64,000 nt of DNA from Desulfovibrio subterraneus (lineage in GTDB: Bacteria > Desulfobacterota > Desulfovibrionia > Desulfovibrionales > Desulfovibrionaceae): NCBI RefSeq assembly GCF_013340285.1, contig NZ_BLVO01000013.1, forward strand, positions 727,574 to 791,573, written 5' to 3'. Position numbers and translations under genes: made by a program. Under the pieces are notes generated by a model. It saw nothing but the letters and a program-made list of their open reading frames with translations. It ran no database searches and was not told the origin of the DNA. How positions within the stretch are numbered: position 1 is the first letter of the stretch; each line of letters begins with the position of its first letter. Of the stretch, positions 8,166 to 16,648 are shown in pieces.

Positions 8166-10646
8166 CTAGCGTAGCAGGTCCATCACGTGGTAGTTGGCGT
8201 CCATAACCCTCTGCGAGAGCAGGTTGACGATGAAGCGGTGCAGAGACGAAGTCAGCATCGGTTCCTTGAGCTGCAGTTCATCCAGCGTGGCTTTAGAGAG
8301 CCGGTAGAGCACGCAGTTGCCTTCCGCCACTGCGGATGCTGAACGGGGTGCCTGCGTGTAAATGCCCATTTCTCCGACCACCGTGCCCGGTCCCATCTTC
8401 TTGATGCGGGTGGTTTTTCTGCCCCCCAACTCAAGCTGTATGGTCACCATGCCGCGCTCGATAAAAAACATGTCCTTGGCCGTGTCGCCTTGCCGGAAGA
8501 TGTACTCCTTGTTGGAGTAAGTCATTTTTTCCAGATAGGGCATGAGCAGAGGCAGCTTTTCCGGATCTGGGAAAGTGGGGGCCAGCATTTTTTCCAGTTT
8601 TTCTTCCGCAAGGACAGACGCTCCGGCTTCTCTGAGTATGTTGTCTTCGCACCATTCCAGCGCATAATCCATCTCCACGAAGGACATGGAAACGCCATCC
8701 GGCTCGTTGAGCGTGTAGCCGTTTTCTTCAAGCAGTTGTTCAACCTCGAACGGGACGTTGGTGAAGATGAGATTGAAGCCGCTTTTGCGAGCAATATTCT
8801 TGAACTGGGTGAAGCTAATGGCCACCTGCGAAGCAAGGCCGCTGACGCGTGAAAAGTCTATTATCAGATATTTGAGCGGCGGCTCGTTCTCATCCTGCAG
8901 CCGTTGGCGGATGGCGGCGATGATCGGTGTGGTTGACCCGAGGAATATGAAGCCCTGCAAACGCATCAGGAGAATGGCGTTGCCGCGTGATTTCAGTATG
9001 GCCAGATGTTCCGCCCCGCGGTCCACACGGCTGCGGTACGTGCTGCCGTTGAACGTGTGCTTGATGACGGAAACCTTGCTGTAGCGGCTTGCCAGAATCA
9101 GGATGGAGAAGAGGAAACCCGCCGTCATGCCTGCCAGAATGCCGAAGGCCACGGCGATGGCAAAGACGAGAACAAGCAGGATGTAATCATCCTTTCTGGT
9201 CATTTCCCGTTTGGAATCCACAAGCCACTTGCGCAGTATGGAAAGCCCAAGAAAGACCAGCATGCCTGCCGGAATGAAGCGGGGCAGATACCCAAGCAGA
9301 GGCCCTGCCCAGAAAATGGCTGAGCCGCAGATGAGACCGGCCGTTATTCCTGCCATGGGGCCGATTTTTCCCAATTTTCCAGAAGCCATGCTTCGGGATA
9401 TGGATATGGAGCCGGGCAGGCCGCCGAGAAGGGCGCTTATGGTGTTGGCTGTGGCGAGGTTTTTGAGCAGTTTGTTGAGGTCTACCTCCTCTTCCATAAG
9501 CAGTTCCAGTGAATAAACCTTCTGCGCGAGAGAAAGGGTGATGAGCAGGGTTATCGCGACCAGATAGGGGGCACCCTCAAGCAGAATATCCCAGCGGATG
9601 TTGGCAAGGGTGTCAAAGCTGACCACCTCCCAGGGAATTGTAATTTGCGTCGGAAACATAAGCAGGTTCATTTCCTGCGCTGCGGGCAGGGAGAATCCCC
9701 AGTAGCGGAGCAGGCCGTGGCTTACTCCTGTGGCCAGGAGGATGAGCACAATATTCATGAAGGCGTTTTTGGTTCGATAAAGAGCCAGAGTGAGCAGCAG
9801 GCCGAAGGCTGCTGCCGGAATCCACTTCATGCAGGTTTCCAGGTTCCACGCGGGCAGCAGAGCCTTTATGCAGAAGGGGTCAAGTAAGCTGAGATGTATG
9901 GCTCCCTTGATGAGCAGAATGCCGACCATGGCCAGCATGCCCCCTATTATGGGCTGGGGAATGTAGCGCAGTATTTTGCCGGCATCCATGAAGGCGGCAA
10001 GGTGCGTGACCACGGCGGTCATGACGGTGCACGCAAGAAGGCCGGCCAGTAACGTTGCGCTTGTGGCATCAGGTGTCAGCACGGCTGCCTTGGTCTGCAT
10101 GAAGGAACCGAACAGATAGAGCAGGCCGCAGACAATGGTTTCCGGTCCTGCTGCGACAACGGGCAATCTGCTGCGAACGGACATGCTTATACAGAAAACC
10201 GTGCTTGATATGAGGGCCATGCCGAGAACGGTATCAAAAGCGCAAAGCCCGGGAGCAACCTCGTGTACCAGCATGGCAATGGATATGCAGAAGAACAGCA
10301 ACAGCAGGCCGCCTTCCAGCCCCGCAAGCAGGTTGGGGACCAGACCGCCATAGGTGAAGGGGCGTTTATCCGGACGCTGGACGGTGTTTATATCCACCTT
10401 CTCCGTCGAGGAATGCAGGGATGCGGAGCTGCCCCTCTGTTCTGTTCCGGACGGGAGGCCTTCAGGCTCTGTGTGTGGGGCTGCAGTGTCAGAAGAAAGC
10501 CTGCGGGAAGGCGGGACCGTTTCTTCAGATACGCCTGCCATAACGACAATGGCCCGTCTGCATGAAGGGCAACGGACAGGCTTGCCGATGAAGGAATCCG
10601 GAACGTCTTTCGTTATATCACATTGCTTGCAGTGAAAAAGCGCCAC
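8166..10646 (-). CDS. SulP-family anion transporter with N-terminal zinc ribbon, STAS and cyclic-nucleotide-binding domains
   Basis: This 826-residue inner-membrane carrier is of the SulP (SLC26) family, which moves sulfate, bicarbonate or other anions. The domains in order are a CxxC-x16-CPSC zinc ribbon (Cys 6, 9, 26, 29), a low-complexity linker to about residue 95, a polytopic SulP membrane domain (to about 510), a STAS domain (about 530-650) and a C-terminal cyclic-nucleotide-binding beta roll (about 690-810, with GTVVGEMGIYTQAPRSAS, the phosphate-binding cassette). I prefer the GTG at 10646 over an ATG 18 bases upstream because AGAGGTG is placed correctly for the GTG. The zinc ribbon is unusual for this family. 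SulP-STAS-cNMP fusions are known; the transported ion is not evident. Confidence 0.88.
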   Translation of the reverse strand: MALFHCKQCDITKDVPDSFIGKPVRCPSCRRAIVVMAGVSEETVPPSRRLSSDTAAPHTEPEGLPSGTEQRGSSASLHSSTEKVDINTVQRPDKRPFTYGGLVPNLLAGLEGGLLLLFFCISIAMLVHEVAPGLCAFDTVLGMALISSTVFCISMSVRSRLPVVAAGPETIVCGLLYLFGSFMQTKAAVLTPDATSATLLAGLLACTVMTAVVTHLAAFMDAGKILRYIPQPIIGGMLAMVGILLIKGAIHLSLLDPFCIKALLPAWNLETCMKWIPAAAFGLLLTLALYRTKNAFMNIVLILLATGVSHGLLRYWGFSLPAAQEMNLLMFPTQITIPWEVVSFDTLANIRWDILLEGAPYLVAITLLITLSLAQKVYSLELLMEEEVDLNKLLKNLATANTISALLGGLPGSISISRSMASGKLGKIGPMAGITAGLICGSAIFWAGPLLGYLPRFIPAGMLVFLGLSILRKWLVDSKREMTRKDDYILLVLVFAIAVAFGILAGMTAGFLFSILILASRYSKVSVIKHTFNGSTYRSRVDRGAEHLAILKSRGNAILLMRLQGFIFLGSTTPIIAAIRQRLQDENEPPLKYLIIDFSRVSGLASQVAISFTQFKNIARKSGFNLIFTNVPFEVEQLLEENGYTLNEPDGVSMSFVEMDYALEWCEDNILREAGASVLAEEKLEKMLAPTFPDPEKLPLLMPYLEKMTYSNKEYIFRQGDTAKDMFFIERGMVTIQLELGGRKTTRIKKMGPGTVVGEMGIYTQAPRSASAVAEGNCVLYRLSKATLDELQLKEPMLTSSLHRFIVNLLSQRVMDANYHVMDLLR

Positions 10647-10848
10647 GTGCACACCTCTGTTCATGATATTTCAGAGTGCCACTTGCCCATGGTTGCAGTG
10701 ATTGAAGCCGTTTTGAGCTCATCGTGCCTACCCGTGCGAGTGGTGTCGCGCAGCCATATTTTGCATGCTGTATTGCCTATGCAGAAATTAAGCTGTTAAC
10801 CCATTGTATAGCATGACTATAGTAGAACGGGCAACACCTGTTGACGGG

Positions 10849-10876
10849 TTGCAATTTGTTGCTGACATAGTATGAG
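10849..10876 (+). promoter_or_regulatory. Tentative promoter for aspA
   Basis: TTGCAA (10849-10854), 16 bases, TATGAG (10871-10876), about 45 bases before the aspA start. A plausible sigma-70 pair by inspection only. Confidence 0.3.
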
Positions 10877-10922
10877 TAACAAACCTGATAAAACTCATAC
10901 GCAGCACAGATGCGGAGGTCGC

Positions 10923-12329
10923 ATGGATTATCGCATGGAGCACGACAGTCTTGGGAATCACAAGGTACCCGTAGACGCGTATTACGGTGTTCAAACCCTG
11001 CGGGCGCTGGAGAATTTTGATATCTCCGGCATTCCTATTTCCCGTTTCGACAGAATGATACAGGCGCTGGCGGAAGTAAAAAAGGCTGCCTGCCTAGCCA
11101 ACATGGAACTTGACCTGCTGCCCGATTCGATTGGAGAAGCCATAGTGCAGGCCTGCCGTGACGTGCGCAGCGGCATGCTGGACTCGCAATTTGTGGTGGA
11201 CGTGGTGCAGGGCGGGGCAGGAACCTCCGTGAACATGAATGCCAACGAGGTAATCTGTAATAGGGCGCTGGAAATAGCGGGTCATGCAAAGGGTGAATAT
11301 CACTTCATCCATCCTCTGAACCATGTGAATCTGTCGCAATCCACAAACGATGTGTACCCCACGGCGTTCCGCATTGCGCTGGTCCGTTATATTGATGAGC
11401 TCATCAGGGCCATTCGCGAATTGCGCGAGGGGCTGGATGCAAAAGGAACCGAGTTTGCCCGTGTCATCAAGATGGCACGCACACAGCTGCAGGATGCCGT
11501 TCCCATTACGCTGGGTGCGGAATTTGCCGCATGGGGCGTGACCGTGGGAGAGGATATCCAGCGCCTTGAGGAAATGCGCCTGCTTCTCTGCGAAGTGAAT
11601 ATGGGGGCCACTGCGGTGGGGACCGGCATTAATTCCGTGGTGGGGTATTCCGATATAGTGGTCACGCGGCTTGCCGGTATTACCGGCCTGCCCATCAGAC
11701 GTGCGGAGAATCTTATCGAGGCAACGAGCGATGCCGGAGCCTATGTCATGCTTTCCGGTATGCTCAAGCGGATTTCTGTCAAAATTTCCAAGATCTGTAA
11801 TGACCTCAGACTGCTGTCTTCCGGCCCTTTCACCGGCCTTCGTGAGATAAACCTTCCTGCTGTCCAGCCCGGTTCCTCCATCATGCCCGGCAAGGTGAAC
11901 CCTGTTATTCCCGAGCTGGTCAATCAGGTGGCCTACCAGGTCATCGGCAACGACATGACCGTGACCATGGCGGCGGAATCCGGCCAGCTGCAGCTGAACG
12001 TGTTTCTTCCTATCATCGCCTTCAACCTCTTTCAGGGGTTGGAGATGCTGTCTCGGGCTTTCGTCACGCTTCGCCGCCGGTGCATAGACGGCATAACCGC
12101 CAATCCCGAACGCTGTCTGCAACTGGTGAAGGGCTCTCTGGGAGTTGTTACCGCGCTTGCCCCTGTTCTTGGGTATGAAGAAGCGGCCAGCCTTGTAAAA
12201 CAGGCTCAGGAGTCGGGCAAGGATGTCTGCCAGATTGTCAGGGAATCAGGCGTTGCCAATGCTGATGAAATTTGCAGCCTGCTTGACCCTGAAATGATGC
12301 TCGCCCCGCGTGCACGAAACAATAAATGA
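10923..12329 (+). CDS. aspA: Aspartate ammonia-lyase (aspartase)
   Basis: This 468-residue member of the fumarase/aspartase superfamily deaminates L-aspartate to fumarate and ammonia in the cytoplasm, giving fumarate for respiration or biosynthesis. Visible landmarks are the N-terminal DSLGNHKVPVDAYYGVQT, the QSTNDVYPTA segment and the superfamily signature GSSIMPGKVNPV, whose Ser is the catalytic base. The YYGVQT and Q-STNDV forms are more like aspartase than fumarase C. I chose the ATG at 10923, which has GGAGG 4-8 bases upstream; a start 51 bases earlier has no such site. It overlaps the next gene by 4 bases (ATGA), so the pair is translationally coupled. Confidence 0.9.
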   Translation: MDYRMEHDSLGNHKVPVDAYYGVQTLRALENFDISGIPISRFDRMIQALAEVKKAACLANMELDLLPDSIGEAIVQACRDVRSGMLDSQFVVDVVQGGAGTSVNMNANEVICNRALEIAGHAKGEYHFIHPLNHVNLSQSTNDVYPTAFRIALVRYIDELIRAIRELREGLDAKGTEFARVIKMARTQLQDAVPITLGAEFAAWGVTVGEDIQRLEEMRLLLCEVNMGATAVGTGINSVVGYSDIVVTRLAGITGLPIRRAENLIEATSDAGAYVMLSGMLKRISVKISKICNDLRLLSSGPFTGLREINLPAVQPGSSIMPGKVNPVIPELVNQVAYQVIGNDMTVTMAAESGQLQLNVFLPIIAFNLFQGLEMLSRAFVTLRRRCIDGITANPERCLQLVKGSLGVVTALAPVLGYEEAASLVKQAQESGKDVCQIVRESGVANADEICSLLDPEMMLAPRARNNK

Positions 12330-13057
12330 TGCCTGCATCGCTCTTGCGCATGCGGTATGTGGATTGTTCGCACCCGGTATCATTCCGGATGCCGCACTGG
12401 CCCGGTGACCCGCTCACGCGGTTCGTTGCCTGTGCGGGACTTGAGGAAGACGGGTACCAGCTTCGCAGTTTCACCATGAGTGAACACGCAGGCACGCATT
12501 GCAATGCGCCCAATACCTTTTTCGAGGAGGGGGCGGATATAGCGGCCATGCTTGTCCCCCCTCCGGTGCTCCCTGTAGTGGTGGCTGATTTTTCGGACCG
12601 CGCTGCGGAGAATGCGTCGGCAGTGTTTCTGCCGGAAGACCTGTTGCGGTGGGAGCAGGAGCATGGCCGTGTTCCTGCCGGAGCACTGTTTTGCCTGCAC
12701 ACCGGCTGGGGGGCAAAGTGGAATGACCCTGCCGCCTTTCTGGGCTTGCAGGAACAGTCTTCTACGGGGATATCCGCAAACTCCATGTGCTTTCCGGCGT
12801 TCTCTCCCGATGTGACCCGTCTGCTTGTGGCGGACCGCAATGTGGCCGGACTGGGCATAGATACCCATGGGGTGGACAGCCCGATGGACGAGACCTTTTC
12901 TGTGAACCGCTGCGCGCTTGGATCGGGCAGACTGGTGCTGGAGTGCCTCGCCAATCTGGATAGGCTGCCACCCACAGGGACGGTGATGGTTATCGGCGGG
13001 CTGAAGCTGGAAGGCGGTACCGGATGTCCCGTGGCTGTGACAGCCTTTGTTCCCTGA
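12326..13057 (+). CDS. Cyclase/kynurenine-formamidase-fold metal-dependent hydrolase
   Basis: This 243-residue protein belongs to the Cyclase family (kynurenine formamidase, isatin hydrolase and relatives), which are Mn or Zn amidohydrolases. The family metal motif HxGTHxDxP appears as HAGTHCNAP, with Asn where Asp is usual. A second family segment, GIDTHGVDSP, supplies further ligands. The ATGA overlap with aspA indicates co-expression and coupled translation. No tryptophan-catabolism genes are nearby, so a kynurenine role is doubtful. A role in an amide or imide linked to aspartate is only a guess. The Asp-to-Asn change may alter metal binding. Confidence 0.78.
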   Translation: MMPASLLRMRYVDCSHPVSFRMPHWPGDPLTRFVACAGLEEDGYQLRSFTMSEHAGTHCNAPNTFFEEGADIAAMLVPPPVLPVVVADFSDRAAENASAVFLPEDLLRWEQEHGRVPAGALFCLHTGWGAKWNDPAAFLGLQEQSSTGISANSMCFPAFSPDVTRLLVADRNVAGLGIDTHGVDSPMDETFSVNRCALGSGRLVLECLANLDRLPPTGTVMVIGGLKLEGGTGCPVAVTAFVP

Positions 13058-13080
13058 TACTCGCTCTGGTTCAATAAACA

Positions 13081-13120
13081 AAAAAAGCCGCTTCGGTCCG
13101 GAAGGAACGAAGCGGCTTTT
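13081..13120. terminator. Terminator after the aspA operon
   Basis: GCCGCTTCG (13087-13095) pairs with CGAAGCGGC (13108-13116), flanked by A and T runs. It sits between convergent genes. Confidence 0.85.
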
Positions 13121-13139
13121 GCGTCAACGGGTAGAGGGG

Positions 13140-13874
13140 CTATTGCTCAAGAAAGAAGTCCACACTGGTCACCACGCGCAGCACCTTGATTTCAGGCGAA
13201 TAGGGGTCGCGCTGCTCAATGGAGAATACACCCTGACGGGCCTGGCGGATGCTGCCCACCTTGCTGCCGGAATCTGCCGCAAACTTGGTGGCGGCTTCGC
13301 GGGCATTCTTGGTGGCTGCGGCAATCATCTCGGGCTTCACGTCGTTAAGGCGGGTGAAGTCAAACTTGGGCTGATAGTCATAGGAGTAAACCAGCATGAC
13401 ACCCTTTTCCAGCAGGGCACCGGTTGCGGTCATGGCTTCCTTTACCATCTGAATCTTGTTACTGCGCACGGTCAGTACTGCCTCAGCAGAGTAGCGGTGC
13501 GGGGGGCGCTGTTCGGGGCTGCCACCGTATGCGTAGTGGTCGGTTATGCGCGGCGTGGAGCGTGTGGCCTGGGCGTCGCCCAGATTGTTTGCGGCAAGAA
13601 AAGCTCTGACAGCCTGTTCGGATTCTTCAATCTTTTTCTGCAGGGCAGGCAATTCGTTGCCGGTAACCGTAAAGCTTATGGGCCATATGACGCTGTCAGC
13701 GGGAAATTCGCGTTCCGCTAGCCCTTTTACGGAAACATAGCGGTCATATGATTTGAATTGTCCCAAGGCGTCTCCCAGCACAATGCTGGCAATGACAATG
13801 CTGGCAGCCAGTGCCAGCGCAGCGGTTATCAGTCCCGCATTGCCGAAGGAGCGTGTTTGTGAGTTCGATTCCAT
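13140..13874 (-). CDS. SIMPL (DUF541) domain protein, membrane-anchored periplasmic
   Basis: This 244-residue protein has one N-terminal transmembrane or uncleaved signal helix (about residues 13-36), then a SIMPL/DUF541 domain. The typical strand-helix pattern is visible: YVSVKGLAEREFPADSVIW, KIEESEQAVRAFL and YSAEAVLTV. E. coli YggE has the same domain and has been linked to oxidative stress, but the biochemical function of the family is unknown. The start has AGGAG 7 bases upstream. It is a single-gene unit. Confidence 0.85.
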   Translation of the reverse strand: MESNSQTRSFGNAGLITAALALAASIVIASIVLGDALGQFKSYDRYVSVKGLAEREFPADSVIWPISFTVTGNELPALQKKIEESEQAVRAFLAANNLGDAQATRSTPRITDHYAYGGSPEQRPPHRYSAEAVLTVRSNKIQMVKEAMTATGALLEKGVMLVYSYDYQPKFDFTRLNDVKPEMIAAATKNAREAATKFAADSGSKVGSIRQARQGVFSIEQRDPYSPEIKVLRVVTSVDFFLEQ

Positions 13875-13989
13875 GTCTGTTCTCCTGATGGTTCACGAGG
13901 AATAGTCAGTATGCGCCGGGGCACGCCTATACGTATGACATAAAATCGGACCGATGACAGCATTAAACATTACAGGTTCTGCTGATCGA

Positions 13990-14028
13990 AAAAGGAGCGG
14001 AACAATCATCTTGTTACGCTCCTTTCTT
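13990..14028 (-). terminator. Terminator of the chemoreceptor gene
   Basis: AAAGGAGCG-AACAA pairs with TTGTT-CGCTCCTTT around a short loop. A T run follows on the minus strand. Confidence 0.7.
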
Positions 14029-14041
14029 TTGCGGGGGGACC

Positions 14042-16009
14042 TTATACGGCATTAAGCCGTGTGATGAGTCCGTTCAATTTTTGTATCAATGTATTGAGTC
14101 TGTGAATGGCCTCGGTTGCCAGCTCCGTATTTTGGCTGGTTTTTTCAGCAATGGAGCTTATCTCCTCCGTGGAACGGGTTATCTGCTCGCTGGTGGCGGA
14201 TTGCTCTTCAGATGCTGTGGCTATGGAGCGCATCTGGTCCGCCGTGGTGTTGGTAATTTGTACGATGGAAGAGAGCGATTCCCCGGCTGTCTTGGTAAGT
14301 TCCGTGCTTTTACGGACAACTTCGGAAGCCTGATGCATTGCATCGATATTGTTCTTGGTACCTTCCTGAATGCCGGTAATGGCATTACGCACTTCTCCGG
14401 TGGCATTCATGGTTTTTTCGGCAAGCTTGCGTACTTCATCCGCCACCACGGCAAATCCTCGTCCGGCTTCACCGGCGCGTGCAGCTTCAATGGCGGCGTT
14501 CAGGGCCAGCAGGTTGGTTTGGTCCGCAATGTCGGTGATAACACTCATGATCTGGCCTATGGCCTGCGCCCGTTCGCCCAGTTCATCAAGGGAGGAGGTA
14601 AGGGCCACCGACTTGGTGTGGGCCTCGGTGGTTGCCTGAATGACATTGTCTACGATGGATGCGCCGGAAAGGGCGTGCCTGCGTGCCTCTTCAGCACCTT
14701 CCGCGGCATGCGAAGCATTGCTTGAAACATCCAGAACCGTTGCGTTCATCTGCTCCATGGCGGTTGCCACTTCCTCGGTCTGTTGCTTCTGAAGTTCGGC
14801 CCCCTCATTGATGATGGCAGACTGCGCGGAAAGCTCGTCAGATGCGGATGTCAGTTCCCCGGCAATGGCAGCCGCCTGCGCGGCAACATCCTTCATGGTT
14901 GTAAGCAGTGCCGAGGCGTGTTCCTTTTCTTTGTGAGCCTCTTCCATGGCAGTCTTTGCCATACCGGATTGCTCAAGGGCGTGGCGTTCCTTTTCAGCAG
15001 CAATTTCCATGTTGCGCTTGAGTTCCTGCACCATGCTCACGATGTCCAGACGGAGAGATTCCAGCTCGCCGGTAAAGGAGATCTGTGCACAGGCATCGTA
15101 ATCACCTTTGGCTACCTTGCGTGAAGCAAACTGCAATGCAGTGACATTGCCCACAATGGAGCGGATAACCCAGAAAATGAGCAGGGCAAGCAGCAGCGCT
15201 GTGGCGGACTCCACTATGACTGTCACTCTGGCGGTGGAGGCGCGCTGTGCGTCAATGATGGCCTGAATTTCCTCCACAAGCTGCTCAAGGGCCGGTTCGA
15301 CGCTGCCGGCTGTTTTGCGCAGGTTTTCGAGGCTGGCCGTGGCCTGTTCCGCAGTGGAGGCGTAGTTGGTGAATGCCACCAGATAGGCATCCATATATTT
15401 CAGCATCTCGGCTTTCGTCTGTTCAGGATATGCTGTGGAGGCATTGAGCACGCCCAGCATTTTGCTGTGATCGGTTTTGAATTTATCTATGTATTTTACA
15501 TTGCTGCGCAGCATGTAGTCCTTTTCATGACGGCGCAATGTGAGCATGAGTGCAAGAAGTTCGTTGTCATTCTGTGCGGATATGATGGCCTCTGCCTTGT
15601 GTATGGCATCACGCAGTGAGCCGCTCAGTCCCTTGTCTTCCGAGAGTCCCAATTGAACAACAAGGTCTGTGAGGGCAGCAAACTGTTCCTTGTAGAGTTG
15701 CATCTGGGAGCTGACGTTATTGGCCTCCGCAGCCATTTCCGGCTCTGCGGCGGCGACTGCGCTCAGTTCCTCAAGTGACATGTCCACGATATTATCGAGC
15801 TTTTTACGATACTCAAGATTCTTGCGGGCAAGAAAGTCCTTCTCATTCCGGCGGGCCTGTAGCAGGTGCACTTCCGACTGTTGAATGGTGTGGGCTACCT
15901 GAAACGCCCGGTCGATTTGTCGGGCTCCTATCTCGTTGATAATAAAAACGAGTCCCAATCCGACAAGGGCCACTATTCCCGTCAGGTACAACTTGAACTT
16001 GATACTCAT
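14042..16009 (-). CDS. Methyl-accepting chemotaxis protein with HBM-type sensor domain
   Basis: This 655-residue transmembrane chemoreceptor should control CheA activity. TM1 is about residues 7-26. The large periplasmic helical sensor (about 30-260) contains two copies of the helical bimodular signature, [12 protein letters not shown] (53-64) and [12 protein letters not shown] (159-170). TM2 is about 262-283, then a HAMP domain, and the kinase-control hairpin has [20 protein letters not shown], nearly invariant in the family. I chose the ATG at 16009, with an AGAGAGAAG site and an immediately hydrophobic start; 48 bases further upstream there is a weaker start. HBM receptors studied elsewhere (McpS type) bind organic acids; the ligand here is unknown. 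Confidence 0.92.
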   Translation of the reverse strand: MSIKFKLYLTGIVALVGLGLVFIINEIGARQIDRAFQVAHTIQQSEVHLLQARRNEKDFLARKNLEYRKKLDNIVDMSLEELSAVAAAEPEMAAEANNVSSQMQLYKEQFAALTDLVVQLGLSEDKGLSGSLRDAIHKAEAIISAQNDNELLALMLTLRRHEKDYMLRSNVKYIDKFKTDHSKMLGVLNASTAYPEQTKAEMLKYMDAYLVAFTNYASTAEQATASLENLRKTAGSVEPALEQLVEEIQAIIDAQRASTARVTVIVESATALLLALLIFWVIRSIVGNVTALQFASRKVAKGDYDACAQISFTGELESLRLDIVSMVQELKRNMEIAAEKERHALEQSGMAKTAMEEAHKEKEHASALLTTMKDVAAQAAAIAGELTSASDELSAQSAIINEGAELQKQQTEEVATAMEQMNATVLDVSSNASHAAEGAEEARRHALSGASIVDNVIQATTEAHTKSVALTSSLDELGERAQAIGQIMSVITDIADQTNLLALNAAIEAARAGEAGRGFAVVADEVRKLAEKTMNATGEVRNAITGIQEGTKNNIDAMHQASEVVRKSTELTKTAGESLSSIVQITNTTADQMRSIATASEEQSATSEQITRSTEEISSIAEKTSQNTELATEAIHRLNTLIQKLNGLITRLNAV

Positions 16010-16131
16010 CTCTGCTTCTCTCTTTATTTGATGACCACTCTGGTCTGATCTTACCAAGATACTGCAGGTGAATGGAAAAAATCAATGATGATTCGTGTTA
16101 GAGTTGTAAGGTCATCAAAATGACAAAAAAG

Positions 16132-16159
16132 AAGCCCCCGGCGGTGTGTTCGGGGGCTT
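16132..16159 (-). terminator. Terminator of the Mo/Fe-S oxidoreductase operon
   Basis: AAGCCCCCG (16132-16140) pairs with CGGGGGCTT (16151-16159). On the minus strand a T-rich run follows. Confidence 0.85.
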
Positions 16160-16182
16160 TGCAATACAAGGGGGATGGTAGG

Positions 16183-16629
16183 CTATTTTTCGTTGAAAGA
16201 CAGCGCATGCGTTGTGCATGCGGTAACACAGGCGGGTTTGAGTCCGGCATCTACACGGTCCATGCAGAAGTCGCACTTCATGACAGTATTGGTGGCCTTG
16301 TTGAATACCGGAATATGCCAGGGGCAGGCTTCTATGCAGGCTTCGCAGCCTATGCACTCATCCTGCACAACATAGACGATACCGTCGGATTCTCTGCGCT
16401 TCATGGCCTCGGTGGGGCATACGTCCACGCAGGCAGGCTCTTCACAGTGGTAACAGCTGCGGTACGATGCCTTCATGACCGGCTTGCCGTCCTTCATTTC
16501 CGGCAGGGAAGAGGTATGAACGCCAAGCTTGATGCCAATGGGGGTATTGTTCTTGGACTTGCAGTGAACCTCGCAGGCCTTGCAGTGGATGCAGCGGTTC
16601 TTGTCCAGTTTCATTCTGTACTTGCTCAT
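16183..16629 (-). CDS. Four-cluster ferredoxin-like electron-transfer subunit (DmsB/PhsB family)
   Basis: This 148-residue subunit has four cysteine motifs for [4Fe-4S] clusters: CIHCKACEVHC, CYHCEEPACVDVC, CIGCEACIEAC and CDFC with later Cys. This is the polyferredoxin fold of DMSO-reductase-family beta subunits. No signal peptide or membrane helix is seen, so it is cytoplasmic. It lies 19 bases downstream of the molybdopterin catalytic gene and before a terminator, so it transfers electrons to or from that subunit. There is no membrane anchor subunit, so the partner may be a soluble ferredoxin or another complex. Confidence 0.9.
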   Translation of the reverse strand: MSKYRMKLDKNRCIHCKACEVHCKSKNNTPIGIKLGVHTSSLPEMKDGKPVMKASYRSCYHCEEPACVDVCPTEAMKRRESDGIVYVVQDECIGCEACIEACPWHIPVFNKATNTVMKCDFCMDRVDAGLKPACVTACTTHALSFNEK

Positions 16630-16648
16630 TATGTTCTCCTGACTGCTG

